This document shows positions 1 to 5,962 of a stretch of DNA of 8,881 nt, one piece after another. Each line of letters starts with the position of its first letter. Positions within the stretch are counted from its first letter, which is position 1. Origin of the DNA: Bacillota bacterium (GTDB taxonomy: Bacteria > Bacillota > Clostridia > Lachnospirales > Lachnospiraceae); the NCBI GenBank assembly GCA_023435505.1, contig JAEYRR010000288.1:1-8881 (forward strand), read 5' to 3'. The notes under the pieces were generated by a model that saw only the letters and a list, made by a program, of their open reading frames with translations, ran no database searches and had not been told where the DNA came from. The position numbers were made by a program, and so were the translations under genes.

Positions 1-148
1 CATTTAATTTTTCATTAAGCTCTAGATTTTCCTTATATAAAGTTTCGTAATCGTCTACAACTTCTTTCAAAAAAGATTCTACATCTTTTTTGTCATAACC
101 AAAACCTGTTTTAAATACTTTTCCCTGAAGTTCAATTGGTGTTAACAT
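1..148 (-). CDS. divIVA: DivIVA family division/polarity protein, N-terminal part (cut by window edge)
   Basis: The first 49 codons are present and the rest lies beyond base 1. The protein opens MLTPIELQGKVFKTGFGYDK and continues with DKKDVESFLKEVVDDYETLY. This is the DivIVA N-terminal lipid-binding domain: the 'tP-x-ei-xxk-F-xxxxxGYd-xxeVd-FL' pattern, followed by the start of the parallel coiled coil. DivIVA proteins bind negatively curved membrane at poles and septa and recruit partners there. The ATG at 146-148 is preceded by AGGAGG at 155-160 with a 6-base spacing. The TAG stop of ylmH overlaps that site, so coupled translation is likely. Its place after ylmH matches the usual Firmicutes order yggS-sepF-yggT-ylmH-divIVA. 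Length and C-terminal features cannot be judged. Confidence 0.93.
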   Translation of the reverse strand, partial: MLTPIELQGKVFKTGFGYDKKDVESFLKEVVDDYETLYKENLELNEKLN

Positions 149-158
149 AATTATCCTC

Positions 159-914
159 CTAAATGTATCGTAGTATAGTGGCGTATAATCGTCCTTTTTT
201 TGTTTGATTGGTTATTCCACAGTATATAAACTTGCCATGGCCTCGCACTGAGATAATATCATTTTCCTTTAAAGAAGTGCTATTTTGAGTAATCAAGCGG
301 CTATTGATAAATACTTTGCCTCCTGATATTAACTCAGATATGCTACTGCGGGAAGATTTGAGTGCTAACGCTAAAACGGAATCTAGTCGTACAGAAGAAA
401 TCGTTCCCCTTATTTCCTGATAGGAAGGAGCGATGTCAACCTCTTCTAGCTGTGTTAGCGTACAGGAAACATTGGTATGTTTAATCTTTGTAAGGGTATC
501 CACAATATAGAGGCCAATGGCCTGATCCACAAATAGATATCCAGTATTATTCTTAATTAAAATATCGCCTAATTTGCCACGATCTATACCAAGGCTAATC
601 AGTGCCCCAAGAAAGTCTCTATGACTCAAGGAATCGGCAAATTTTGCGTTATTAGGGCTAATTTTAATTACGCTGATATTGTACTCTTCCAGTAAGATAT
701 CATCTGCCACATAAAAGGCCAGACGCCTACGATCAGCACCCTCATAACCACCCCATAGATTATATGATATATTAGGCAGTTCTTTTATATGGTTCACAAA
801 TAGATTATATTCGTTCAGATTCAGGAAGTCGGTTAAGGTGGTATAGCCTCTGTTATCCGCTTGATATGCTAGTTCTTTTATACGCTTTAAAAATAATTCA
901 TCATCTCTGTCCAT
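159..914 (-). CDS. ylmH: YlmH family S4-domain RNA-binding protein
   Basis: From the ATG at 914 this encodes 251 residues, close to the ~257 usual for YlmH. The N-terminal two thirds form the YlmH-specific region with the signature SHRDFLGALISLGIDRGKLG (about residues 97-116 from this start). The C-terminal part, about 175-237, is an S4 RNA-binding domain (SVRLDSVLA...SGGKVFINSRLI...ISVRGHGKF). In Bacillus subtilis YlmH binds ribosomal/RNA targets and has been linked to ribosome-associated quality control. Its link to division is mostly by gene neighbourhood. An in-frame GTG at 923 would add three residues (MKT), but AAGGTG at 921-926 sits 6 bases before the ATG, while the GTG would lie inside that site. 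I therefore prefer the ATG. The start is 10 bases from the yggT stop, and the TAG stop overlaps the divIVA ribosome binding site. Confidence 0.93.
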   Translation of the reverse strand: MDRDDELFLKRIKELAYQADNRGYTTLTDFLNLNEYNLFVNHIKELPNISYNLWGGYEGADRRRLAFYVADDILLEEYNISVIKISPNNAKFADSLSHRDFLGALISLGIDRGKLGDILIKNNTGYLFVDQAIGLYIVDTLTKIKHTNVSCTLTQLEEVDIAPSYQEIRGTISSVRLDSVLALALKSSRSSISELISGGKVFINSRLITQNSTSLKENDIISVRGHGKFIYCGITNQTKKGRLYATILRYI

Positions 915-920
915 AGTTTT

Positions 921-926
921 CACCTT
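921..926 (-). promoter_or_regulatory. Ribosome binding site that decides the ylmH start
   Basis: The minus strand reads TAAGGTGAAAACTATG. AAGGTG pairs with the 16S rRNA tail and lies 6 bases before the ATG at 914. The first A bases of the site are also the end of the yggT TAA stop. The competing GTG at 923 falls within this site and has only AT-rich sequence upstream. Confidence 0.7.
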
Positions 927-1176
927 ATAATAATAGTAACCTTAAGTAAGAAAGAATAAAGATTGCAATTAGAGGTGCCATATCCATCTGTACCGTACGA
1001 AAAACAGAGTGCTTAAGTAAATATCGAATTATACTAAAGAGAGGATCTAAGAATCTGTCAATTAGATTCCTAAATCCCTTCAAACTAGGTATCCAGGATA
1101 ATACAATATAAGCAAATACACAATATTCTAGAATGATAAAGAATATATAGAATGCTTCTTTCAGTAATCCTGTCAT
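925..1176 (-). CDS. yggT: YggT/YlmG family small integral membrane protein
   Basis: The product has 83 residues with two hydrophobic segments (about 9-29 and 64-83) joined by a basic amphipathic loop. The YggT-family hallmarks are present: an N-terminal helix ending in VLSWIPS, a loop with a F-LDPLF-x-IIRYLL stretch, and MDMAPLIAIFIL at the start of the second helix, matching the usual 'lDfsPiia' motif. The biochemical function of the family is not firmly known. Relatives affect septation, osmotic tolerance and, in plastids, thylakoid or nucleoid organisation, and the gene is nearly always next to sepF in Gram-positives. The ATG lies 5 bases after the sepF stop. The best upstream site, AAGGA at 1189-1193, is 12 bases away and inside the end of sepF, which suggests dependence on sepF translation. 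Confidence 0.92.
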   Translation of the reverse strand: MTGLLKEAFYIFFIILEYCVFAYIVLSWIPSLKGFRNLIDRFLDPLFSIIRYLLKHSVFRTVQMDMAPLIAIFILSYLRLLLL

Positions 1177-1181
1177 AATAT

Positions 1182-1781
1182 TTAAAAATCCTTATTTATT
1201 GTAGGTACTTCAAAACTGTCATCAGGTACCAGTTCTAAATAATCACCGGAAATATCAATAGTATCAGGTGAAAATATAAAGATATACTTAGATATCTGAT
1301 GCAATTTACCATTAATAGCATACACACAACCAGAAATAAAATCCATGATTCTTTGAGCATCTAATGGATCAAAACCTTCTAAATTAACAACGGAAGCTCG
1401 TCCAGTTAATAACATATCACAGATATCCTGGGAATCCTCAAATGAGGAAGGCTTCATTATACAGACTTCCAATCCCTTAGGTGTTGTTCTGATAGGAACA
1501 ATCTTATTGGATGCAGTACGTTCCATTCTAACGCTCCTTTCCTTTCGTGGTTCGGGTATTACAGGATCCTTATCTTCCATGGCGCGAGGAGCTTGTGCTC
1601 TAGTAGCCTTACGCTCCAGAATTTGTTGTTCTTTTATATCATTATTTTGTTTTCTGCGTTCTTTTTCTTCTCTAGCGAGTCTCTTTCTTTCATTTTCTTC
1701 AAATTCTTCTTCAAATTCATCGAATTCGCTATCTTCATTTAGTTTTAAATAACCTAAGAAATTCTTTATTATACTTGACAT
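1182..1781 (-). CDS. sepF: Cell division protein SepF (FtsZ membrane tether)
   Basis: The 199-residue protein has three parts. An amphipathic N-terminal helix (1-13, MSSIIKNFLGYLK) can bind membrane. A long, highly charged linker follows (about 15-95), with an acidic block (18-30) and then a mixed R/K/E block (30-60) likely to form helix or coiled coil. The SepF fold spans about 102-182: VVNLEGFDPLDAQRIMDFISG, then GKLHQISKYIFIFSPDTIDI. In Bacillus, SepF polymerises into arcs, binds the FtsZ C-terminal tail and anchors the Z ring beside FtsA. At 199 residues it is longer than the ~150 of B. subtilis SepF, and the extra length is in the linker. The ATG has AGGAG 9 bases upstream. The gap from yggS is 48 bases, the widest in this operon, and no convincing promoter was seen there. 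Confidence 0.95.
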   Translation of the reverse strand: MSSIIKNFLGYLKLNEDSEFDEFEEEFEENERKRLAREEKERRKQNNDIKEQQILERKATRAQAPRAMEDKDPVIPEPRKERSVRMERTASNKIVPIRTTPKGLEVCIMKPSSFEDSQDICDMLLTGRASVVNLEGFDPLDAQRIMDFISGCVYAINGKLHQISKYIFIFSPDTIDISGDYLELVPDDSFEVPTINKDF

Positions 1782-1829
1782 TTTGCTTATCTCCTATCCC
1801 AAATTAACTATTGTCCTCAATCATGTACC

Positions 1830-2522
1830 CTATATATTATAATTGCGTTCACCGAATATTCCAGTGCCGACTCTCACCATAGTAGCACCTTCCTCAATTG
1901 CAATTTCAAAATCTCCTGTCATTCCCATTGAAAGTATATCCATATCAATATTATCAATGTTTTTAGATTTTATGTCAATAAGTAAATTGCGTAAATTAGA
2001 GAAGTGTACCCTATTATCCTCAGGATTTTCAACGAATGGTGCAATTGTCATAAGGCCTCTTACTTTAATGTTAGGGAGTTGAGATATTGCCAATATTAAC
2101 GGAAGCGTATCTTCCTTAGAAACACCGAATTTGGTGTCTTCGTTGGCTATATTAACCTCAATTAAAATGTTAGCTGTAGTATTTTTTTTCTTTGCTTCTA
2201 CACTGATTTGCTCAGCAAGTCTGAGGGAATCTACTGAATGAATTAAAAAAACCTTATCCACAATGTATTTAACCTTGTTACGCTGTAAATGACCAATCAT
2301 ATGCCAGTTTAAAGGCTCTTTAATACTTTCTTCCTTCTCGCGCAATTCTTGTACTTTATTCTCTCCAAAATCAACAATTCCTTCAGCTATGACTTCATTA
2401 ATCATGGATATTGGTTTTGTTTTACTAACCGCAATTAAAGTAACTTCGCTTCTGTCTCTCAGACTCCGATTACAGGCAGCCTGAATCCTCTCTTCAACAT
2501 CTAATAAGTTTTCTTTAATCAT
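1830..2522 (-). CDS. yggS: YggS family pyridoxal-phosphate homeostasis protein
   Basis: The 230-residue, single-domain alanine-racemase-like barrel has the expected length. The PLP lysine is K34 in LIAVSKTKP. Other family blocks are FGENKVQEL (52-60), WHMIGHLQRNK (73-83), NIANEDTKFGV (125-134), RGLMTIAP (155-162) and LSMGMTGDFEIAIEEGAT (197-214), followed by VRVGTGIFG. The usual serine of the SMGMS motif is threonine here, a mild change. YggS/PLPBP proteins bind PLP in the cytoplasm and buffer vitamin B6, with pleiotropic effects on amino acid metabolism; no enzymatic turnover is established. The Bacillus equivalent in this neighbourhood is called YlmE. The ATG has AAGGTGA at a 6-base spacing. 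The gene starts 28 bases after the HlyD-like gene. Confidence 0.95.
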   Translation of the reverse strand: MIKENLLDVEERIQAACNRSLRDRSEVTLIAVSKTKPISMINEVIAEGIVDFGENKVQELREKEESIKEPLNWHMIGHLQRNKVKYIVDKVFLIHSVDSLRLAEQISVEAKKKNTTANILIEVNIANEDTKFGVSKEDTLPLILAISQLPNIKVRGLMTIAPFVENPEDNRVHFSNLRNLLIDIKSKNIDNIDMDILSMGMTGDFEIAIEEGATMVRVGTGIFGERNYNI

Positions 2523-2550
2523 GTTGTCTCACCTTCCTGACATGTTTCTT

Positions 2551-3948
2551 CTAATACTGAACATAGTTCTGCTTTTTAGCTAAATCCACATTTACGATAA
2601 TATGATCAAAATTATTAAGTCCCATGGAGGTATCCATCCGTACTAGGCAATACTCATTATTCTCATATAAAACTTCAATGCGTCTAAACACAGGATACCC
2701 TTTATTAACATTAAAAACACCTGTCAGGCTTCCTATATCAGTTATCTTATAGGTGTTGTTCATCCCTGTGGATCCAGGAAGAAGAATTACATCCCCTTTA
2801 TTAACCACTGAAGTATCAATATAACTAAATGCATCTTCACGATAGTAAATATCGGTTTCTATAAATTCCGTAGTGGCTTCTCCGTTTTTAGAGTAAGTAA
2901 GCTTCACTATTCCATAACTATTATCATTACCCCCTTTGGTAATATAGTCATTTGGTATCTTGTAAAAATCCTTCTCACAAACCGAGGTAACCGGTATCTT
3001 GTATCCTGTTGCATGATTAGTACCAATCTCAATATTAACAAAACGTTCGTTGATATACTTGTACATATAGCCATCCATATGTAGTACGGCATATTTCTTA
3101 TTGTTCTTGTCCAAAAATGTTAAACCTGCGGAAGTCTCTAACTTATCAGATAAGAAGGTTACACGAACCGATTTTTTATCGGACAATTTTTTATATTGCT
3201 CATCGTTAAGTGGAGTTACGATACTCCATTTTTCTGATTTGACCAACTTGTATACAGGGGCATTGCTTTCTTTTATTTCTGTGTTGCGAAGCTGCTCCTT
3301 TTTGTATTTGGTGGAATCAAACATAGAGTCCTCCAAAGTATCAACAGTAACACCTTCATATCCGTCTGTATAATAAGATATAACACCACTGGATTCAGCT
3401 TTGACAACAGAAAAATTACTTTTGGAATCAGACTTGTTTAGTAATTCATGTAAAGTATTTAGCATATTAACATTAGTAACTTCAAGTACTGTGCTATCAA
3501 TGTCATACTTATAATTGTAAACAGTATTATAATCACTCTCATCATAAGAATTTTGATAGGATGTAATACTTTTACGAATCGCTGTAATATCACTATTACT
3601 TAGCTTTGTACCTTGTTCTGTATTAGATAATAGATTATACATATCACCAGATTCATCTAAAGTATAGATGGTTGTCCCTAGTTTAACCTTCTTACCATCA
3701 GCAACATAGTAGTTAATATAGCCAGCATGCTCATTACGATAAACGGTTTCATCCCGAAGAATTAATCCAAGATATGTACTATCGTCGGATATCTGATTTT
3801 CTGTAACTTTATAGATGGAAAGCTGTTCGCTTCCAAGAAATAAATAGATTTGAATTCCAATATATACAAAGATGACAATAAATAATATGACACCTAGATT
3901 AATATTAAGTGGCCTTCTAAACTTTACTACCTTTTTCTGATCTGCCAA
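2551..3948 (-). CDS. HlyD-like membrane-anchored protein, possibly division-associated
   Basis: The 465-residue protein has a short basic cytoplasmic tail (1-14), one transmembrane helix (about 16-38, LGVILFIVIFVYIGIQIYLF) and a long extracellular part. A split barrel-sandwich (biotinyl-lipoyl-like) hybrid motif is visible: RDETVYRNEHAGYINYYVAD (65-84) with GKKVKLGTTIYTLD (85-98), and the second half VVKAESSGVISYYTDGYE (181-198). The short insert between the halves (about 99-180) replaces the long helical hairpin of true membrane-fusion proteins. A beta-rich C-terminal half follows. Annotation pipelines usually call this type a HlyD-family periplasmic adaptor, but no ABC, MFS or RND partner lies in the window. 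Being first in the yggS-sepF-yggT-ylmH-divIVA operon suggests an envelope or division role, which is inference. The start is TTG, because the next methionine is at residue 102, and AGGAGG stands 9 bases upstream. Confidence 0.8.
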   Translation of the reverse strand: MADQKKVVKFRRPLNINLGVILFIVIFVYIGIQIYLFLGSEQLSIYKVTENQISDDSTYLGLILRDETVYRNEHAGYINYYVADGKKVKLGTTIYTLDESGDMYNLLSNTEQGTKLSNSDITAIRKSITSYQNSYDESDYNTVYNYKYDIDSTVLEVTNVNMLNTLHELLNKSDSKSNFSVVKAESSGVISYYTDGYEGVTVDTLEDSMFDSTKYKKEQLRNTEIKESNAPVYKLVKSEKWSIVTPLNDEQYKKLSDKKSVRVTFLSDKLETSAGLTFLDKNNKKYAVLHMDGYMYKYINERFVNIEIGTNHATGYKIPVTSVCEKDFYKIPNDYITKGGNDNSYGIVKLTYSKNGEATTEFIETDIYYREDAFSYIDTSVVNKGDVILLPGSTGMNNTYKITDIGSLTGVFNVNKGYPVFRRIEVLYENNEYCLVRMDTSMGLNNFDHIIVNVDLAKKQNYVQY

Positions 3949-3957
3949 GGTAAGTAA

Positions 3958-3963
3958 CCTCCT
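3958..3963 (-). promoter_or_regulatory. Ribosome binding site supporting the TTG start of the HlyD-like gene
   Basis: AGGAGG on the minus strand is a full anti-Shine-Dalgarno match 9 bases before TTG at 3946-3948. It supports the non-ATG start, for which no methionine alternative exists before residue 102. Confidence 0.75.
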
Positions 3964-3997
3964 AAAAAATCTTAAAAAATATATTCATATTTATATA

Positions 3998-4026
3998 ATT
4001 ATACTTATTCTTATGCAATATGTCAA
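3998..4026 (-). promoter_or_regulatory. Consensus sigma-A promoter of the HlyD-like/yggS/sepF/yggT/ylmH/divIVA operon
   Basis: The minus strand carries TTGACA at 4026-4021 and TATAAT at 4003-3998, with exactly 17 bases between. Both hexamers match the housekeeping consensus perfectly. The expected start point, near 3991, gives a leader of about 43 bases before the TTG start and places AGGAGG correctly. A perfect promoter predicts strong, constitutive transcription of the division operon unless a repressor covers it. No other equally good promoter was seen before the downstream genes. Confidence 0.82.
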
Positions 4027-4037
4027 AGAAGAATATT

Positions 4038-4067
4038 TTGTATAATAAAGACTTATTTGGTTACAAT
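4038..4067 (+). promoter_or_regulatory. Candidate promoter for the DUF378 gene
   Basis: TTGTAT (4038-4043), 18 bases, then TACAAT (4062-4067) would start RNA near 4074 and leave a leader of about 20 bases to the ATG at 4096. An alternative is TATAAT at 4041-4046, a perfect -10, but its -35 region (ATATGT or TATGTC near 4018-4024) is poor and overlaps the -35 of the divergent operon promoter. I cannot tell which one is used. Confidence 0.4.
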
Positions 4068-4081
4068 AGTGATAGAAAGCA

Positions 4082-4090
4082 AAAGGAGGT
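4082..4090 (+). promoter_or_regulatory. Ribosome binding site that decides the DUF378 start
   Basis: AAAGGAGGT lies 5 bases before ATG at 4096. An ATG at 4091 is closer but reads ATG-ATA-TGA and stops at once. A longer in-frame GTG/ATG extension to 4057 would have this site inside the coding region, so 4096 is the start. Confidence 0.8.
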
Positions 4091-4095
4091 ATGAT

Positions 4096-4296
4096 ATGAA
4101 AACTTTAGATTACATTGTTTTGATACTTGTCATTATTGGTGCAATAAATTGGGGCTTAATCGGCTTCTTTAGTTTCGACTTAGTAAGAGTTATTTTTGGA
4201 AATATGACTGTATTTTCACGTATTATCTATGCTATTATTGGAATATGTGGCCTATATGCCATCAGCTTTTGCGGAAGAATATCAAACAACCAGTAA
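4096..4296 (+). CDS. DUF378 family small membrane protein
   Basis: This is the only plus-strand gene in the window. Its 66 residues start MKTLDYIVLILVIIGAINWG, the typical DUF378 (YuzA-like) opening: a short charged start, a first helix and the GxINWGLIGFF motif. FDLVRVIFG and the segment SRIIYAIIGICGLYAI (about residues 41-56) follow, the latter being the second membrane helix. Two membrane helices with a short loop account for almost the whole protein. The molecular function of the family is unknown, and relatives occur widely in bacteria. It is not part of either division operon. It faces away from the HlyD-like operon, sharing a 147-base intergenic region, and ends at its own terminator. 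The start is set by AAAGGAGGT at 4082-4090. Confidence 0.9.
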   Translation: MKTLDYIVLILVIIGAINWGLIGFFSFDLVRVIFGNMTVFSRIIYAIIGICGLYAISFCGRISNNQ

Positions 4297-4300
4297 TGAT

Positions 4301-4337
4301 AAAATGGTTGTATCTTTTTAAAGATACAACCATTTTT
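4301..4337. terminator. Bidirectional intrinsic terminator between DUF378 and P-loop genes
   Basis: A 17-bp perfect inverted repeat has arms 4301-4317 (AAAATGGTTGTATCTTT) and 4320-4336, around a 2-base centre; the innermost A/T pairs probably open to make the loop. The plus strand ends in TTTTT (4333-4337), and the minus strand leaves the hairpin through TTTTA. It begins 4 bases after the DUF378 stop and lies 10 bases beyond the stop of the convergent P-loop gene, so it can serve both. Confidence 0.88.
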
Positions 4338-4346
4338 AAGGAGCAA

Positions 4347-4769
4347 TTATAGTGATATAATTATCTGGTCTGAAAAGCTATCAGGAATACGGCTTTTTGA
4401 AACAGATATACATACAACAAATTCTATATTAAACAGATTGGAAATAGCATTTAATTTTGTAAGCACTGGTTCTAAATCTGCATTTTCATCTAGGTTCGCT
4501 ATTTTTAATAAACTATCAAAGTATATCTTCTCTACATCATGATCACTGGATAGGATTCCACATATAAATCCTAAAAACTCATCTGCATTGGTTAATAAAT
4601 AATCTCTGGAATTAATAAGACGTATCTTGTTGCTTAACTCATACATATGCTTATTGCTTTTGTCAATATAAACAAGATTACCAGTTATAGAACGAACATC
4701 TTCATTTGCTCTAGCAATAAGCAATTTTGTCTTTCCTTTACCTTTTTCACCTGCGATAATATGAATCAT
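4347..4769 (-). CDS. Small P-loop NTPase-like protein of unknown function
   Basis: I do not recognise a named family. The 140-residue protein begins MIHIIAGEKGKGKTKLLIAR, a beta strand running straight into a Walker A motif (G7-EKGK-G12-K13-T14). Further predicted strands are NLVYID (31-36), EKIYFDSLL (80-88, with D85 as a possible Walker B acid) and IEFVVCISVS (115-124), the last followed by KSRIPDSF. This is the order of a minimal RecA/ASCE-like core, but it is short and has no visible DNA-binding, membrane or secretion segment, so it is probably cytosolic. ATP or GTP binding is likely; hydrolysis is unproven. AAGGAGG lies 7 bases before the ATG. It is a single-gene unit with its own candidate promoter, ending at the shared terminator. 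It may act alone or regulate a partner elsewhere. Confidence 0.8.
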   Translation of the reverse strand: MIHIIAGEKGKGKTKLLIARANEDVRSITGNLVYIDKSNKHMYELSNKIRLINSRDYLLTNADEFLGFICGILSSDHDVEKIYFDSLLKIANLDENADLEPVLTKLNAISNLFNIEFVVCISVSKSRIPDSFSDQIIISL

Positions 4770-4833
4770 AATAACTCCTCCTTAAGTGACTGTATTTGTG
4801 TTATATGTACAAAAGTTAAAACTTTATGATTAA

Positions 4834-4862
4834 ATTATAGAACAAATGTGATAAAAAAACAA
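4834..4862 (-). promoter_or_regulatory. Candidate sigma-A promoter of the P-loop gene
   Basis: On the minus strand, TTGTTT (4862-4857), 17 bases, then TATAAT (4839-4834). The -10 is perfect and the -35 matches four of six bases. Transcription would start near 4827, leaving a leader of about 58 bases to the ATG at 4769. The sequence is very AT-rich, so chance matches are possible, but the gene sits downstream of a strong terminator and needs its own promoter. Confidence 0.55.
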
Positions 4863-4863
4863 C

Positions 4864-4877
4864 TAGTATCCATACTA
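4864..4877. repeat. Short perfect inverted repeat next to the P-loop gene promoter
   Basis: TAGTATCCATACTA is a perfect 6-2-6 dyad that ends one base upstream of the candidate -35 (4857-4862). That position would suit an activator, or a repressor touching the -35. The 208-base region between the two genes (4770-4977) otherwise holds only the promoter, AT-rich sequence and the dacF-type gene's terminator. A dyad this short in AT-rich DNA can also arise by chance. Confidence 0.35.
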
Positions 4878-4944
4878 TATTATAAAAATATATGAAATTG
4901 TCTGACTTAATTAGAACATAAAATTAAAAGTGTATTTTTCACCT

Positions 4945-4972
4945 AAAAAAGGACTGCCGAAGCAGTCCTTTT
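4945..4972 (-). terminator. Strong intrinsic terminator of the min-rodA-mgsA-carboxypeptidase operon
   Basis: On the minus strand an 11-bp stem (AAAAGGACTGC pairing with GCAGTCCTTTT) is capped by TTCG closed by a C-G pair, the extra-stable cUUCGg tetraloop. It ends in six T (4950-4945) and starts 5 bases after the carboxypeptidase stop codon. Confidence 0.93.
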
Positions 4973-4977
4973 ACTTT

Positions 4978-5937
4978 CTATTTATCAATCATCGAAAATA
5001 GATGATTCATTTCTTTGTATAAATCTTGTCTTGACTTGGCATTGAACACAATAGAAATATATTCATTCTCGTTTTTATCTTTGCCAAGAACAATCAGACA
5101 ATAACCAGCTTCGTTGGTAGTACCTGTTTTTCCACCAAATACAGTAATAGAGTCAGGGGATTTTGTTCCACCTGTCAGATACATATTCGTGCTTTTAAAG
5201 ATACGTGCTACTTCTCTTCCGGTTGAACTTACATATTCTGCTTTATAAGAAGATTGACCAACGATGGAACGGAACTCGTCATATTTTAATAACTCATTAA
5301 AAATCAAATACATATCATAGGATGTCGTATAGTGATTATCATCATGAAGTCCATGTGCATTTACAAAATGACTATGTGTTGCACCAAGCTTTTTTACAGC
5401 TTCATTCATCATATTAGAAAAGTTCTCTTCACTACCTCCAAGATGTTCTGCTATTGCAATTCCGGCATCATTTCCAGAATATACTAACAAAGAGTTTAAC
5501 ATCGTACGAAAAGGTACTTTGTCTCCTTCATTAAAACCACAGAGCTTAGCTCCAGAATATTTAATGTGAGAAGCATTGTAACTAACAGTAATGGTATCAT
5601 CTAACTTATTTTGTTGGAAAGCAACTAGTGCAGTTGCCAGTTTTGTAATACTGGCTGGATAGATTTGATCGAACACATTGTTAGCATATACTAATTTACC
5701 AGAAGAACGATTCACTAATAAGGATGAACTGCTATTCTTCATAACATCATCAGCTTCATTTTGTTTATCTTTAGCAATAACACATAAATCTGATGCATAT
5801 AAGGGAGCACTGTTACTTGTGATAAGAGGTTCAGAGGCAGTAAATGCTTCCTCATAAGATATAACATCGACCTCTTTCGACTTACATCCTGTTAGTATTA
5901 AGATAAACAAAAGGAGGCATGGTATTATTTTTTTCAT
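4978..5937 (-). CDS. Serine D-Ala-D-Ala carboxypeptidase (peptidase S11, PBP5/DacF-like), predicted lipoprotein
   Basis: The 319-residue enzyme carries all three penicillin-binding motifs: SxxK as S96-ITK99 in YPASITKLAT, SxN as S154-GN156 in LLVYSGNDAG, and KTG at 270-272 in FGGKTGTTNEAG. Family members remove the terminal D-alanine from peptidoglycan stem peptides outside the membrane, limiting cross-linking. The N-terminus is a lipoprotein signal: KK, a hydrophobic core and the lipobox LTGC with C18 as the lipidated residue. Residues 19-65 form a linker. The chain stops 47 residues after KTG, so the C-terminal PBP5 beta domain and its amphipathic membrane helix are absent; the lipid would do the anchoring. 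It is last in the operon, 25 bases after mgsA, with AAAGGA 8 bases before ATG, and ends at a strong terminator. A dacF-like name is possible but not certain. Confidence 0.93.
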   Translation of the reverse strand: MKKIIPCLLLFILILTGCKSKEVDVISYEEAFTASEPLITSNSAPLYASDLCVIAKDKQNEADDVMKNSSSSLLVNRSSGKLVYANNVFDQIYPASITKLATALVAFQQNKLDDTITVSYNASHIKYSGAKLCGFNEGDKVPFRTMLNSLLVYSGNDAGIAIAEHLGGSEENFSNMMNEAVKKLGATHSHFVNAHGLHDDNHYTTSYDMYLIFNELLKYDEFRSIVGQSSYKAEYVSSTGREVARIFKSTNMYLTGGTKSPDSITVFGGKTGTTNEAGYCLIVLGKDKNENEYISIVFNAKSRQDLYKEMNHLFSMIDK

Positions 5938-5962
5938 GCACTAAATCCTTTCACTTAGATAT

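Noticed and set aside
1507..1752. Plus-strand open frame of 81 codons rich in serine and phenylalanine
   Set aside because: It is the antisense of the repetitive Glu/Arg/Lys codons of the SepF linker, it has no ribosome binding site, and the SepF reading is unmistakable.
1843..2082. Plus-strand open frame of 79 codons
   Set aside because: It lies wholly antisense to the conserved C-terminal half of yggS and resembles no family.
2907..3373. Two further open frames inside the HlyD-like gene (minus 2907-3092 and plus 3101-3373)
   Set aside because: Both are fully contained in the larger gene in other frames, with no start signal or recognisable protein.
4057..4095. N-terminal extension of the DUF378 protein by 13 residues
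   Set aside because: The extension would contain the AAAGGAGGT site, and family members begin at the M-K-x-L-D that follows it.
4647..4829. Plus-strand 60-codon open frame over the start of the P-loop gene
   Set aside because: It overlaps the Walker A coding region and the leader of the opposite gene, has no ribosome binding site, and has an unstructured composition.
4879..4884. Second TATAAT on the minus strand upstream of the P-loop gene
   Set aside because: No acceptable -35 hexamer lies 16-18 bases upstream; such matches are expected in AT-rich DNA.
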